From Sediminitomix flava (GTDB lineage: Bacteria; Bacteroidota; Bacteroidia; Cytophagales; Flammeovirgaceae): 64,000 bases of DNA. The stretch covers positions 186,001 to 250,000 of the forward strand of contig NZ_QGDO01000006.1 in NCBI RefSeq assembly GCF_003149185.1, given 5' to 3'. The notes under the pieces are model-generated. The model saw nothing but the letters and a program-made list of their open reading frames with translations. It did not search any database and had not been told where the DNA came from. The position numbers were made by a program, and so were the translations under genes. Shown one piece after another: positions 34,350 to 43,456 of this stretch (its first letter is position 1; every line of letters starts with the position of its first letter).

Positions 34350-34979
34350 TTAGATAAGACAATACCAAACTGCAATGAAGTGACTTAAGCCACCAAGCAG
34401 TACAAAGAAATGCCAAACGACATGGCTATATTTCATTTTTTTCATGAGGTAAAAAATAGTACCTACAGAGTAAAATACACCTCCTGTTATTAACCAAGTG
34501 AAGCCAGCTGTACAAAGGTTTTCAACAATCGGTTCTCCAATAAAAACTACCATCCATCCCATGATGAGGTAAGCAACCGTAGAGATGTATTTCAATTTTC
34601 CTGTTGAGAAAAACTTAATACCAGTTCCTATAAATGCGATTCCCCACATTAAGCCCAAATAATAAAATTTGAGAGGAGCCTCTACAAAGAAAGTGATAAA
34701 AGGAGTGTAAGTCCCAGCTATCAAAAAGAAGATTGCAATATGATCTAATTTTTGAAACCTTTCTTTTGCTTTTGGACTGATCTGTAAATGATATAGGCTT
34801 GAAGAAGCCAACATAAACAGTAATGATAAACTAAACACTAAAACGCTACTACCGCCCAACACACTTGATTGAAAAGCTGTTGTGAGCAGAAAAGGGACAC
34901 ATATCAGGGCTATAAAAAAGCCGATCGCGTGAGTGAGGACGTTCCAACGTTCCTCTTTCTCTAACAGAAAGTAGTTCAT
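34350..34979 (-). CDS. Hemolysin III / YqfA-family membrane protein
   Basis: 209 residues with seven hydrophobic segments, a member of the AdipoR/HlyIII superfamily. The family hallmarks are present: ERWNVLTHAIGFF at the start, SSSLYHL after helix 2, LDHIAIFFLIAGTYTPF, and HVVWHFFVLLGGLSHF near the end; the conserved histidines may bind a metal. Despite the name, no pore-forming toxin activity is implied; the function of bacterial members is uncertain, possibly lipid or membrane stress. A weak hairpin (TTCTCT-GCTT-AGAGAA, 34304-34319) lies downstream. Confidence 0.87.
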   Translation of the reverse strand: MNYFLLEKEERWNVLTHAIGFFIALICVPFLLTTAFQSSVLGGSSVLVFSLSLLFMLASSSLYHLQISPKAKERFQKLDHIAIFFLIAGTYTPFITFFVEAPLKFYYLGLMWGIAFIGTGIKFFSTGKLKYISTVAYLIMGWMVVFIGEPIVENLCTAGFTWLITGGVFYSVGTIFYLMKKMKYSHVVWHFFVLLGGLSHFIAVWYCLI

Positions 34980-35140
34980 CTGTTCTACAGTTTATGATAT
35001 GATTTTACAAATCTCTACTTAATTAGACCCTTACTTTTTTGAAATGTGACAGTTATTAACATACATTCAGAATAAAACCATTCTGATCGGAACTCTTTCG
35101 TGAAACTTGAAAATAGCTGTAACCCAAATACTTCTAAATT

Positions 35141-35953
35141 ATGAATAAAAGCTTACTTTATTTATTGGTCATTTTATGCTTTTCCTGTAAGCATTCTTCT
35201 CCATCATCAAGTAATAATAATTTTTCGCTAGAAGACCTTAAGATTGTAGATCTCAGCTATGACTTTTCTGACAGTACAGTCTATTGGGTAACAGCCAAAG
35301 AATTTGAGCTAGAAGAAGTGAGTAAAGGACATACTGAGAAGGGGTATTATTATTCGGCAAATAATTATGCAGCAGCCGAACATGGAGGTACACATATAGA
35401 TGCTCCAATTCATTTTGCTGAAAATAGGCAGAGTGTAGATGAAATTCCTTTAGAAAAATTGATAGGTTCAGCCTTAAAAGTAGATGTTTCAGAGAAAGCC
35501 AAAGACAATCCGGACTATGAGGTAAGCATTGAAGACTTTTTAGAATGGGAGGAAAAGCACAAAAATATGCCAATTCCAGAAGGAAGTATTGTATTGCTTT
35601 ATACAGGATTTTCGAAGTATTATCCAGATAAAATGCAGTATATGGGAACTTGTGAAAGAGGAGCACATGCCGTCAAAGATTTACATTTCCCAGGTTTAGC
35701 TCCAGATGCAGCAGAATGGTTAGTGAAAAATAGAAAGATTAATGCGGTGGGAATAGATACACCAAGTATAGATTATGGACAGTCGGAGTATTTCCAGTCG
35801 CATGTAAACTTGATGACGAATAATGTACCTGCATTTGAAAACTTGGCAAATCTTGAGCAGTTACCTTCGGTTGGTTTTGAGGTTGTGGCTTTACCTATGA
35901 AAATAAAAGGTGGTACAGGTGCACCTTTAAGAATTATAGCTTTATTAAAATAA
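35141..35953 (+). CDS. Cyclase-family hydrolase (kynurenine formamidase-like), lipoprotein
   Basis: 270 residues with a lipoprotein signal (MNKSLLYLLVILCFSC, Cys about 16), so it is exported, unlike cytoplasmic KynB. The cyclase (PF04199-type) metal motif HGGTHIDAPIHF is clear; supporting blocks are LLYTGFSKYY, FPGLAPDAAEWLV and VGIDTPSIDYG. Family members hydrolyse formamides or cyclise precursors with a zinc or manganese site. The substrate is unknown. A hairpin (35967-35999) follows without a clear T-run. Confidence 0.83.
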   Translation: MNKSLLYLLVILCFSCKHSSPSSSNNNFSLEDLKIVDLSYDFSDSTVYWVTAKEFELEEVSKGHTEKGYYYSANNYAAAEHGGTHIDAPIHFAENRQSVDEIPLEKLIGSALKVDVSEKAKDNPDYEVSIEDFLEWEEKHKNMPIPEGSIVLLYTGFSKYYPDKMQYMGTCERGAHAVKDLHFPGLAPDAAEWLVKNRKINAVGIDTPSIDYGQSEYFQSHVNLMTNNVPAFENLANLEQLPSVGFEVVALPMKIKGGTGAPLRIIALLK

Positions 35954-35966
35954 TGAGAAAAATAAA

Positions 35967-35999
35967 ACCCGAAGCGAGTTTGCAGACTGCGCTTCGGGT
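35967..35999 (+). terminator. Possible terminator hairpin after the cyclase gene
   Basis: ACCCGAAGCG (35967-35976) pairs perfectly with CGCTTCGGGT (35990-35999), but only a loose T-rich stretch comes later. Confidence 0.5.
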
Positions 36000-36082
36000 A
36001 TGATAGTTTGTTTTTGTGTATTGTCCTTTAGTAAGGAGTTATGAGTATGAGATCTGAGTCAGAATTTTCCCTCTTTATATCG

Positions 36083-36337
36083 TTAGCTAATAGAGCCCAT
36101 TACTCTCTTCATAAATCCGTTGAGAGCTTCTTTTTCAGTTTTTCCTTCTTTTACTAGTTCACGAACTTCCAAAGCACCATACATATTGGAAATCAATTCA
36201 CCAATAACATCTAGTTCTTCATCCTTTAGTCCTTCGCACTCAGCTAAGTTTTCAAGTACTTCAAGGGCCTCGATCACGTAGTCTTGATCGTGTTCTTTAA
36301 TAAACCCGTGTACGTGCTTAATTATTGGTAGCCTCAT
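36083..36337 (-). CDS. Small conserved helical protein (DUF6952-like)
   Basis: 84 residues, all-helical, acidic, no signal peptide (MRLPIIKHVHGFIKEHDQD...). It overlaps the 3' end of the thioredoxin gene by 20 bases, so it is the last gene of a prx-trx-orf operon. I recall small proteins of this kind next to thioredoxin and peroxiredoxin genes in Bacteroidota (DUF6952), but I cannot verify the name here. It contains a single Cys (AECEGLKD). A role in the same redox pathway is an inference from the overlap. Confidence 0.65.
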   Translation of the reverse strand: MRLPIIKHVHGFIKEHDQDYVIEALEVLENLAECEGLKDEELDVIGELISNMYGALEVRELVKEGKTEKEALNGFMKRVMGSIS

Positions 36338-36632
36338 CGATCATTTCTTTTAAAGGTTCAACTTTATTTGTTTGAAGTTGTTTTGCCAACTCACCACTCT
36401 TGAATACAGCGAAAGTAGGTAAGTTGTTCACATTTGCTAGTTTTCTAGAGTTCGGGAATTTCTCTGCATCAACTACTACAAATGGAATATCTGGATTTTC
36501 ACCTGCAAAACGCTTGAACTTAGGCTTCATGATACGGCAGTTTCCGCACCATCCTGCTGAAAATTGTACCAATACTGTATCGTTGTTTGCTACTAAGCTT
36601 TCTAGGTTGTCTTCTTTCAATTCTTCAAACAT
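36318..36632 (-). CDS. Thioredoxin-family protein with CGNC active site
   Basis: 104 residues with the Trx fold: VQFSAGWCGNCRIMKP (cysteines 29 and 32), VVVDAEKFP and NNLPTFAVFKSGE with the cis-proline in LPT. The active site is WCGNC where classical thioredoxin has WCGPC; the change in the second middle residue should shift the redox potential. The next gene upstream is the peroxiredoxin (121 bases away) and the small helical protein gene overlaps downstream, so it probably reduces the peroxiredoxin. Confidence 0.87.
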   Translation of the reverse strand: MFEELKEDNLESLVANNDTVLVQFSAGWCGNCRIMKPKFKRFAGENPDIPFVVVDAEKFPNSRKLANVNNLPTFAVFKSGELAKQLQTNKVEPLKEMIDEATNN

Positions 36633-36753
36633 GATCTCTAAACTTTATGATGATGGTATATTTCTTTATGATGATTGATAACAGGTTACTGAATAGGGGG
36701 AGCAATGGGGGCGCTCCCCTTTTTCAAGTGTGGTCCTCTCTTGTTATAATTTC

Positions 36754-37389
36754 TTAGTTATTGCTTAGGTAATCTGCAACACCGCTTCTATCTGCAGTCA
36801 TTGCTTCTTTACCTTCTTCCCAGTTTGCTGGGCAAACTTCACCGTGTTGTTGAACGTGCGCATAAGCATCAATCAATCTGATGAACTCATTTACATTTCT
36901 TCCTAGTGGCATGTGGTTGATACCTTCGTGGAATACTGTACCTTCTTCATCAATTAGGTAAGTTGCACGGTAAGTCACGTTATCACCTACTTTAAGTTCT
37001 AACCCTTCTTCGTTCGTAATTGTTTCGTGTGCATCCAAAATTCCTAGTGTAGAAGATAGGTTACGGTTGCTATCTGCAAGGATATTGTAAGTTACACCTT
37101 CAATTCCACCGTTATCTTTTGGTGTGTTCAACCAAGCGAAGTGTACTTCTGGAGTATCTACTGAAGCTCCAATTACGATTGTATTTCTTTTAGCGAATTC
37201 TTCTTGTGCTTCTTGGAAAGCGTGTAGTTCTGTTGGACATACAAAAGTGAAATCCTTTGGGTACCAGAACAACAATACCTTCTTGTTATTTTTTCTTGCT
37301 TCTTCAAGAACGTTTACTTGGATAGTGTCACCCATTTCGTTCATTGCAGGTACTGTGATGTTCGGGAATTTCTTGCCAGTGAATGCCAT
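36754..37389 (-). CDS. Typical 2-Cys peroxiredoxin (AhpC/Prx1 type)
   Basis: 211 residues. The peroxidatic Cys is C51 in KDFTFVCPTELHAF and the resolving Cys is C186 in HGEVCPANW, with the GG/YF-like C-terminal region replaced by a short tail. It reduces H2O2, peroxynitrite and organic hydroperoxides. The ATG at 37389 (MAFTGKKFPN) is used rather than an upstream GTG/ATG frame to 37434 because the latter would read across the minus-strand promoter. It is divergent from oxyR with 110 bases between the start codons, the classic arrangement for OxyR control. Confidence 0.93.
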   Translation of the reverse strand: MAFTGKKFPNITVPAMNEMGDTIQVNVLEEARKNNKKVLLFWYPKDFTFVCPTELHAFQEAQEEFAKRNTIVIGASVDTPEVHFAWLNTPKDNGGIEGVTYNILADSNRNLSSTLGILDAHETITNEEGLELKVGDNVTYRATYLIDEEGTVFHEGINHMPLGRNVNEFIRLIDAYAHVQQHGEVCPANWEEGKEAMTADRSGVADYLSNN

Positions 37390-37431
37390 AATATTGTGTT
37401 TTATTTTTCTTGTTTCTGAATGATTACATGA

Positions 37432-37439
37432 CAAAAGTA
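37432..37439 (-). promoter_or_regulatory. Candidate -7 box of the peroxiredoxin operon
   Basis: Minus-strand TACTTTTG matches TAnnTTTG, 43 bases before ATG 37389 and only five bases from the oxyR -7 box. Confidence 0.55.
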
Positions 37440-37444
37440 TGGTG

Positions 37445-37452
37445 TATATTTG
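37445..37452 (+). promoter_or_regulatory. Candidate -7 box of oxyR
   Basis: TATATTTG matches TAnnTTTG, 47 bases before the oxyR start. It abuts the opposite-facing box of the peroxiredoxin operon, so both promoters cannot be used freely at once. Confidence 0.55.
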
Positions 37453-37499
37453 TTAGAAGAAATCGAATACATCTATAAGGGTTTTAGATTTTATCTATC

Positions 37500-38438
37500 A
37501 TGAATTTTCAACAGCTCGAATATATACTTGCCGTAGATCAGCATAAGCACTTTGGGAAAGCTGCTTTCAGTTGTGATATCACTCAAGCAACGCTGAGTGC
37601 CATGATCAAGAAATTAGAAGAAGAACTTCAAGTGGTCATATTTGACAGAAGTCGTCAGCCTATTCAAACCACCGAGGAAGGAGAACAGATTATGGAACTA
37701 GCAAAAAAGATTCTTGCAAATAGGCGAGAGCTGCTAGACTTGAAAGATGATCCAGACGAAACATTAAAAGGAACAATCAGAATAGGAATTATTCCTACAG
37801 TAGCGAGTTCGCTTTTACCTATTATAATACCCGACTTCTTAAAATCTTTTCCAGAATTAGAATTGGATATTGTAGAAATCACGACTGAGCGTATCCAAGA
37901 AGAATTGGCAAATGAGAATATTGATGTAGGAATTTTAGCTACTCCTTTGGAAAACGAGAACCTAGAAGAGAATATTCTTTATTATGAAGCTATGATGGTT
38001 TATGGGATAGGCGAAGACGATAAGAAGTTTGTGACTCCGAAAGATGTTATCAATAAAAAAGTATGGCTTTTGGAAGAAGGAAACTGTTTCAGAAATCAGG
38101 CAGTAACGCTTTGTGCTTTAAAAGAAAAAGTAGTAGAGCCTAAAAACTTGAATTTTGAAGCTACATCTTTTGATACGCTTCTTCATCTCACAGATCAGTT
38201 TGGAGGAGTTACACTTGTCCCTGAGTTGTATTATAATCTGATGCCAGAGAACCGAAAAGAAAAAACAAAGCATTTTACAGCTCCAATGCCTGTTCGAGAA
38301 ATTAGTATGGTTTATCAGCGCCCGTATGTGAGAAAGCGTAGTATAGATATCCTTTCAGAAAAAATACGAGAGCTTATTGCTCATAAGTTGATCACTCATA
38401 AATTCAAGCCAAAAGATATGAGTATTATAGGGATTTAA
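37500..38438 (+). CDS. oxyR: LysR-type peroxide sensor OxyR
   Basis: 312 residues. The N-terminal helix-turn-helix is FSCDITQATLSAMIKKLEEEL with the LysR-type QLEYILAV start. The regulatory domain carries the OxyR redox pair C196 and C205 in LEEGNCFRNQAVTLC, nine residues apart as in E. coli C199/C208, so direct disulfide sensing of H2O2 is expected. The GVTLVPE segment near the C-terminus is also conserved. It is divergent from the peroxiredoxin-thioredoxin operon, which it very probably activates. A terminator hairpin shared with the GNAT gene follows. Confidence 0.94.
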   Translation: MNFQQLEYILAVDQHKHFGKAAFSCDITQATLSAMIKKLEEELQVVIFDRSRQPIQTTEEGEQIMELAKKILANRRELLDLKDDPDETLKGTIRIGIIPTVASSLLPIIIPDFLKSFPELELDIVEITTERIQEELANENIDVGILATPLENENLEENILYYEAMMVYGIGEDDKKFVTPKDVINKKVWLLEEGNCFRNQAVTLCALKEKVVEPKNLNFEATSFDTLLHLTDQFGGVTLVPELYYNLMPENRKEKTKHFTAPMPVREISMVYQRPYVRKRSIDILSEKIRELIAHKLITHKFKPKDMSIIGI

Positions 38439-38458
38439 TATTTGGTGTATTGAATTAA

Positions 38459-38508
38459 AAAAAGGATTAGACATGCTTTAATGAAGGTATAGCTAATCCT
38501 TTTTCTTA
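38459..38508. terminator. Bidirectional terminator between oxyR and the GNAT gene
   Basis: AAAAAGGATTAG (38459-38470) pairs with CTAATCCTTTTT (38493-38504) across a 22-base loop; A and T runs on both sides. Confidence 0.75.
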
Positions 38509-38509
38509 T

Positions 38510-39007
38510 TTATGATTTTTCTATCTCAGTTTTGTAGAGTTTCATTCCTCTAGCTTTATAATTATTCAAGGCACTCGGATGGTCTAGTGAACAGGTGTGT
38601 ACCCACACTCTTTTTGCTCCTTCCCATTCCCATGCTTTTTTGAGTGCTTCAGATAAGAAAAATCCGCCTAGTCCTTTCCCTAAGAATTTTTCTGCTAAAC
38701 CGAAATAACGAATTTCCACATTTCCTTCTTCTTGCATTTGGAGTTCAAAGTAGCCCGCAGGACTTCCTTCTTGGTAGGCGACCCAAGTTCTGAGATTGTC
38801 AGCTTCAGCATATGCTTTCCATTCTTCATCCGATTCAGATAGTTTGTCTGTCCAATCCCAAATACCTCCGATAAGTTGATATAAAAATTTATTGTATTGA
38901 AACTGCTTAACAACACATTCTCTGATTTCAAGTCCTTTTGCATCAGTTTTTGCGTTCAATTCAGAAGCAGCATGCATTTCTAAATAATAGATTGTAACCT
39001 CTTTCAT
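38510..39007 (-). CDS. GNAT-family N-acetyltransferase
   Basis: 165 residues. The acetyl-CoA motif A is in IRYFGLAEKFLGKGLGGFFL, with the Q/RxxGxG/A pattern (here FLGKGLG), followed by motif B-like KRVWVHTCSLDHPSALNNYKARG. The N-terminus (QYNKFLYQLIGGIWDW) forms the substrate side and is family-specific. Acceptor unknown. Acts in the cytoplasm. Its neighbours give no hint. Confidence 0.85.
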   Translation of the reverse strand: MKEVTIYYLEMHAASELNAKTDAKGLEIRECVVKQFQYNKFLYQLIGGIWDWTDKLSESDEEWKAYAEADNLRTWVAYQEGSPAGYFELQMQEEGNVEIRYFGLAEKFLGKGLGGFFLSEALKKAWEWEGAKRVWVHTCSLDHPSALNNYKARGMKLYKTEIEKS

Positions 39008-39138
39008 TTCCCTTAAATTCTAAAAGACATAAGCTCGAAGATAGAGTTTTTTTAGATGAAAATGGGTAATAGGAAAAATGAGAAGCTTGGGGAGGGTGTA
39101 GTTGAAGTTGTTGTTTGGACAGCTAGTAAATGTAGGGA

Positions 39139-39543
39139 TTAAGAATGAAGAGTGTTTTCTTCTAAAAGCCATTCTTTGGCCTCATCTTCTCTTAGAAATG
39201 ATTTATACCAAATACCCCTGTTGTATGAAACATCTTCAGCAAATTGGTAAAGCTGTTGGGCATATTGGGACTGATCTAGATGAATAATCGCTAGTTTGTA
39301 ATGCCTACTCCAATTGTATAGTTCTGCCCCTTGACTAATAATTTCATAGGCCTCTAGGAGAGTGATCTTCCCTGTAACATTCCAAAGTGTCAAGATTTTA
39401 GAGCATTGATTTTCTTCACAGAAATTGGCAATGACTTTCCAGACTTCTATCAAATCATCTTTTTCTTTTCCAATAGTGTATGTCCCTTGAACCTCTACTT
39501 TGAGTATGTTTTCTTGAATTTCAAAGCTTGGTTGTAATTTCAT
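39139..39543 (-). CDS. Hypothetical protein, SpoIIAA/STAS-like pattern
   Basis: 134 residues with no signal peptide. The alternating strand-helix pattern (IQENILKVEVQGTYTIG..., CSKILTLWNVTGKI, HYKLAIIHLD) resembles SpoIIAA-like/STAS-fold proteins in which a helix follows a strand ending near Asp or Asn, but the phosphorylatable Ser of true anti-sigma antagonists is not obvious. It has a Cys-rich turn (FCEENQCSK). Function unknown; start ATG 39543. Neighbouring genes give no clue. Confidence 0.6.
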   Translation of the reverse strand: MKLQPSFEIQENILKVEVQGTYTIGKEKDDLIEVWKVIANFCEENQCSKILTLWNVTGKITLLEAYEIISQGAELYNWSRHYKLAIIHLDQSQYAQQLYQFAEDVSYNRGIWYKSFLREDEAKEWLLEENTLHS

Positions 39544-39783
39544 TGATTGTTTTCATGTAGGTAAAAAATAGTTTTTCTGATAATTAGTGGTTGATGCATA
39601 TAAAATAACTTATAGATTATCTTGGCTGCTTTCAAGGATAGGATAAATTTATACTTTTGAGTATTAGAAACTTTATAATGTATCGTAAAATATGAATAAT
39701 TGATTCTATTGGTGAAACTTTCTAAAAGCTTATTTCTTACATAAATATTAGCCACACCATATTTCGTTATAAACAAGTCCTTT

Positions 39784-39791
39784 TATCTTTG
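39784..39791 (+). promoter_or_regulatory. Candidate -7 box of mfd
   Basis: TATCTTTG matches TAnnTTTG, 30 bases before the GTG start of mfd; TTTC lies 18 bases upstream at 39762-39765, one mismatch from TTTG. TACTTTTG at 39652-39659 is a second, more distant candidate. Confidence 0.5.
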
Positions 39792-39821
39792 GGTTGAATC
39801 TAAGAACCGTATAGAAAGATC

Positions 39822-42800
39822 GTGAGTACAGATACATTTAATAACCAAGAACACTTAAGAGTAAAAGACTTTTTAAAACTGTTTCAAGCAGATAGTGATA
39901 TTAAACTGTTTCTGCATGAAGTAAAGAAAGAAAAGAGTATTCAAGTAAAAGGTTTGGCGGGAAGCTTCGATGCTATCTTGGCTACAATCGCGTATTTGAA
40001 AAACAGGCGAACCAACCTGTTCGTACTCCACGATTATGAAGAGGCAGTTTATTTTCAGAACGATCTGCAAAGTTTATTGCCTCATCAAGAGATTCACTTA
40101 TTGCCTTCTTCGTACCGAAAGCCATACAGTTTTACGGAGGTTGAGAATGCCAATGTATTACAACGTGCTGAAATTCTTAGTATCCTAAATCAGAAAAAAG
40201 AAGAGGGAGAACTTATTGTTACTTATCCTGAGGCTCTGACGGAAAAAGTAATAAACCAACGTTCACTTCTAGAAAATACATATACGGTAAAGAAAGGTGA
40301 AGACTTAGATTTGAGTTTTATCTCAGAGTTGTTGATTGAATATGATTTTGAGAAAACAGACTTTGTGTATGAGGCAGGGCAATTTGCTGTTCGTGGAGGT
40401 ATCATTGATGTCTTTTCTTATGCACATGATATGCCTTTCCGTATCGAACTGTTCGGAGATGAGGTAGACGGTATTCGTACTTTTGACCCAATTACTCAAC
40501 TTTCTGTAGAAGAAAAAGAAGTTGCTCCAATCGTTCCCGATGTTCAAACGAAGCTGATTCAAGAAATTAGAGAGTCTTTCTTAAGATTCATTCCTCAAGA
40601 CACGAAAATTTGGTTCAAAGATTATCAACTCACTATAGATACAATTGACAGCTACTTCCAAAAAGCTACTGAAGAGTTTCAAGATATTCTTTCCAAAAAT
40701 AATAATACGAAGATCATCAACGATCCCGAAGAACTGTATGAGTCAGTCGCGAACTTCGAGAAGTTTGCGGAAGAACTGACACGTATTGAATTTGGAAAGA
40801 AATTCTCATTAGAGACAAAGTCTGTAGTAAAGTTCGAGCTACATCCTCAACCTTCATTCAATAAAGATTTTGATTATCTCAGCGATCAATTGACGGAGAA
40901 AAAGCACGAAGGAAAAGACATTGTCATCACTTCTGATCTGCCAAAACAAATTGAAAGACTTGAAAATATCTTTGCTGAAATCAATCCTGATTTAAGATTT
41001 CAGTCTATCAATATTTCACTTCGTGAAGGTTTTGAAATGGTAAACACACCACTTTTGTGTTATACCGATCATCAAATTTTTGAGCGTTTTCATAAGGCAA
41101 AAGGCAAAAAGAAATATTCGAAGTCAAAAGCAATGACGCTTAAAGAACTTCGAGAATTGAAAATTGGGGATTATGTCGTTCACGCCGATCACGGAATTGC
41201 TCGATTTACAGGTTTGGAAAAGCAAATTCATAACGATAAAGAGCAGGAAGCAATTCGTCTGATCTTCCGAGACAATGATATGATGTATGTGAGTTTGCAT
41301 GCACTTCATAAAATCTCGAAGTATTCTGGTCAAGATGGCGTAGAGCCCAAAATCAGTAAACTAGGCTCCGTAGAGTGGGAAAACAAGAAGAAAAAAGTCA
41401 AGAAGAAAGTAAAAGACATCGCTTCAGACTTGATCAAGCTCTATGCTAAGAGGGTGAAATCGCATGGTTATGCCTATCAGCCCGACAGTTATTTACAAGC
41501 GGAATTAGAATCTTCATTTTTCTATGAAGATACACCCGATCAAGCCAAAGCTACGGGGGAAGTAAAATCGGATATGGAGCAACCTTATCCGATGGACAGA
41601 CTTGTTTGTGGAGATGTTGGTTTTGGGAAAACAGAAGTTGCGATTCGTGCGGCATTCAAAGCCGTTTGTGATAGTAAGCAGGTGGCCGTAATGGTTCCAA
41701 CAACCATCTTGGCACTTCAACATTACAAAACTTTCAAAGCTCGAATGGAAAACCTTCCTTGTCGAGTAGAATATGTCAATCGTTTCCGAACTGCTAAACA
41801 AATCAGAGAGGTTCTCAAAGATTTGAAAGAAGGAAAAGTTGATATTCTGATCGGAACACACCGAATTGCAAGTAAAGATGTTCAGTTTAGAGATTTAGGA
41901 CTTCTTGTTATAGACGAAGAACAAAAGTTTGGCGTAAAGACTAAGGAGAAAATCAAGGAGATGAAAATCAATGTAGATGTACTGACATTGACTGCAACTC
42001 CAATTCCTAGAACACTACATTTCTCTTTATTGGGAGCGCGTGATCTTTCAGTCATCTCAACTCCTCCTCCCAACCGTCAACCTGTCACCACAGAGATTCA
42101 TACTTTTACAGATGAAGTTTTACGTGATGCCATCAGTTTTGAGTTAAAAAGAGGAGGACAAGCCTTCTTTGTCCATAATCGTATCAATGATCTGGAAAAA
42201 ATTGCAAACCGCATTCTTTCTCTAGTCCCCGACGCAAAAGTGTGTTATGCTCACGGACAGATGGATGGACCTCAGTTGGAAAAAATGATGCTTCGCTTCA
42301 TAGAAGGTGAATACGATGTACTTGTTTCTACCAATATCATTGAATCTGGTCTTGATATTCCGAATGCCAATACCATTTTAGTCAATCAAGCACATATGTT
42401 TGGACTTTCTGATCTGCATCAGATGCGTGGTCGTGTCGGGCGTTCAAACAGAAAAGCGTATTGTTATTTCCTTACCCCTCCAACCATCAATTTGACTGGT
42501 GATGCTCGTAAACGTTTGAGTGCTTTGGAAGAATTCTCTGACTTAGGAGATGGATTCAAAGTAGCGATGCGAGACTTAGATATTCGAGGTGCGGGTAACT
42601 TATTAGGAGGAGAGCAATCGGGCTTTATTTCAGATCTTGGTTTTGAGATGTACAATAAGGTATTGGAAGAAGCGGTTGATGAACTGAAAGAAAATGAATT
42701 CCAAGACCTATTCAGTAAAGAGATTTCGAAGAAAACCATCAAGGTCAGTTGCAGTATAGAAACTGATTTCGAAATTCTGATTCCTGACGAATATGTGAGT

Positions 42801-43196
42801 AATATTTCTGAGCGTCTGAATTTGTATATTACAGCAGATAAACTCAAGAATGAAGAAACTTTAGAGAAGTTCAATCAATCCCTAAAAGATCGATTTGGGC
42901 CACTTCCTACAGCAGTGAAAGATTTATTGCTTACAGTAAGACTTCGTTGGAGTGCTGAAAAGTTAGCTTTTGAGAAGCTGATTTTGAAAAATGGAAACCT
43001 CAAAGTTTATCTTTTGGAGCATACTCACGCTCACTATTATCAATCGGAGGAGTTTGGTAAGGTTTTAGCTTTTGTTCAGAAGTACCCAAGAAAGTGTAGC
43101 TTAAAAGAAACCAAGAAACGCTTGATTTTGAATATTGCAGATATTCCATCAATTGAAAATGCACTGAACTGCCTAGCAGAAATTAATCAGGTATAA
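39822..43196 (+). CDS. mfd: Transcription-repair coupling factor
   Basis: A DNA translocase of 1124 residues that removes RNA polymerase stalled at lesions and recruits UvrA. It starts with GTG 39822. The N-terminal UvrB-homology region occupies about residues 20-350; the CarD-like RNA-polymerase-interacting domain is around 450-540 (GDYVVHADHGIARFTGLEK); the translocase motor has Walker A GDVGFGKTEVA, the DEEQ box in LLVIDEEQKFGVKTKE, and helicase motifs through QMRGRVGRSNRKAYCYF; the TRCF C-terminal domain ends the chain. All core motifs are intact. It follows the convergent hypothetical gene and precedes gldJ by 260 bases. Confidence 0.96.
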   Translation: MSTDTFNNQEHLRVKDFLKLFQADSDIKLFLHEVKKEKSIQVKGLAGSFDAILATIAYLKNRRTNLFVLHDYEEAVYFQNDLQSLLPHQEIHLLPSSYRKPYSFTEVENANVLQRAEILSILNQKKEEGELIVTYPEALTEKVINQRSLLENTYTVKKGEDLDLSFISELLIEYDFEKTDFVYEAGQFAVRGGIIDVFSYAHDMPFRIELFGDEVDGIRTFDPITQLSVEEKEVAPIVPDVQTKLIQEIRESFLRFIPQDTKIWFKDYQLTIDTIDSYFQKATEEFQDILSKNNNTKIINDPEELYESVANFEKFAEELTRIEFGKKFSLETKSVVKFELHPQPSFNKDFDYLSDQLTEKKHEGKDIVITSDLPKQIERLENIFAEINPDLRFQSINISLREGFEMVNTPLLCYTDHQIFERFHKAKGKKKYSKSKAMTLKELRELKIGDYVVHADHGIARFTGLEKQIHNDKEQEAIRLIFRDNDMMYVSLHALHKISKYSGQDGVEPKISKLGSVEWENKKKKVKKKVKDIASDLIKLYAKRVKSHGYAYQPDSYLQAELESSFFYEDTPDQAKATGEVKSDMEQPYPMDRLVCGDVGFGKTEVAIRAAFKAVCDSKQVAVMVPTTILALQHYKTFKARMENLPCRVEYVNRFRTAKQIREVLKDLKEGKVDILIGTHRIASKDVQFRDLGLLVIDEEQKFGVKTKEKIKEMKINVDVLTLTATPIPRTLHFSLLGARDLSVISTPPPNRQPVTTEIHTFTDEVLRDAISFELKRGGQAFFVHNRINDLEKIANRILSLVPDAKVCYAHGQMDGPQLEKMMLRFIEGEYDVLVSTNIIESGLDIPNANTILVNQAHMFGLSDLHQMRGRVGRSNRKAYCYFLTPPTINLTGDARKRLSALEEFSDLGDGFKVAMRDLDIRGAGNLLGGEQSGFISDLGFEMYNKVLEEAVDELKENEFQDLFSKEISKKTIKVSCSIETDFEILIPDEYVSNISERLNLYITADKLKNEETLEKFNQSLKDRFGPLPTAVKDLLLTVRLRWSAEKLAFEKLILKNGNLKVYLLEHTHAHYYQSEEFGKVLAFVQKYPRKCSLKETKKRLILNIADIPSIENALNCLAEINQV

Positions 43197-43456
43197 ATTG
43201 ATATTCTCTTGGAATAAAACCTTAAATTTGAGTTCATGCACTTTTCAAAAAACTAAATAGTAAAGTTTGGAAAGGTTTTTGGTCTCTTCTGAGAAAGAAA
43301 AATTTAGTTTTTTTTACAGTGTTAGAATAATTGGGTACAATTATTGGGAATGCTGAAAAGACTATTATTGATTAAAACAGCCCACAGTATTCTAAAATAA
43401 TCCTTAATATTGGGCGATTATAACTGAAATCGAGAAGATTTTTTAATAGAATAATT

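Noticed and set aside
39540-39776. A 78-codon minus-strand frame upstream of the 134-residue hypothetical gene
   Set aside because: Overlaps the start of that gene, has Tyr/Ile/Lys-rich random-like composition and no homology signal.
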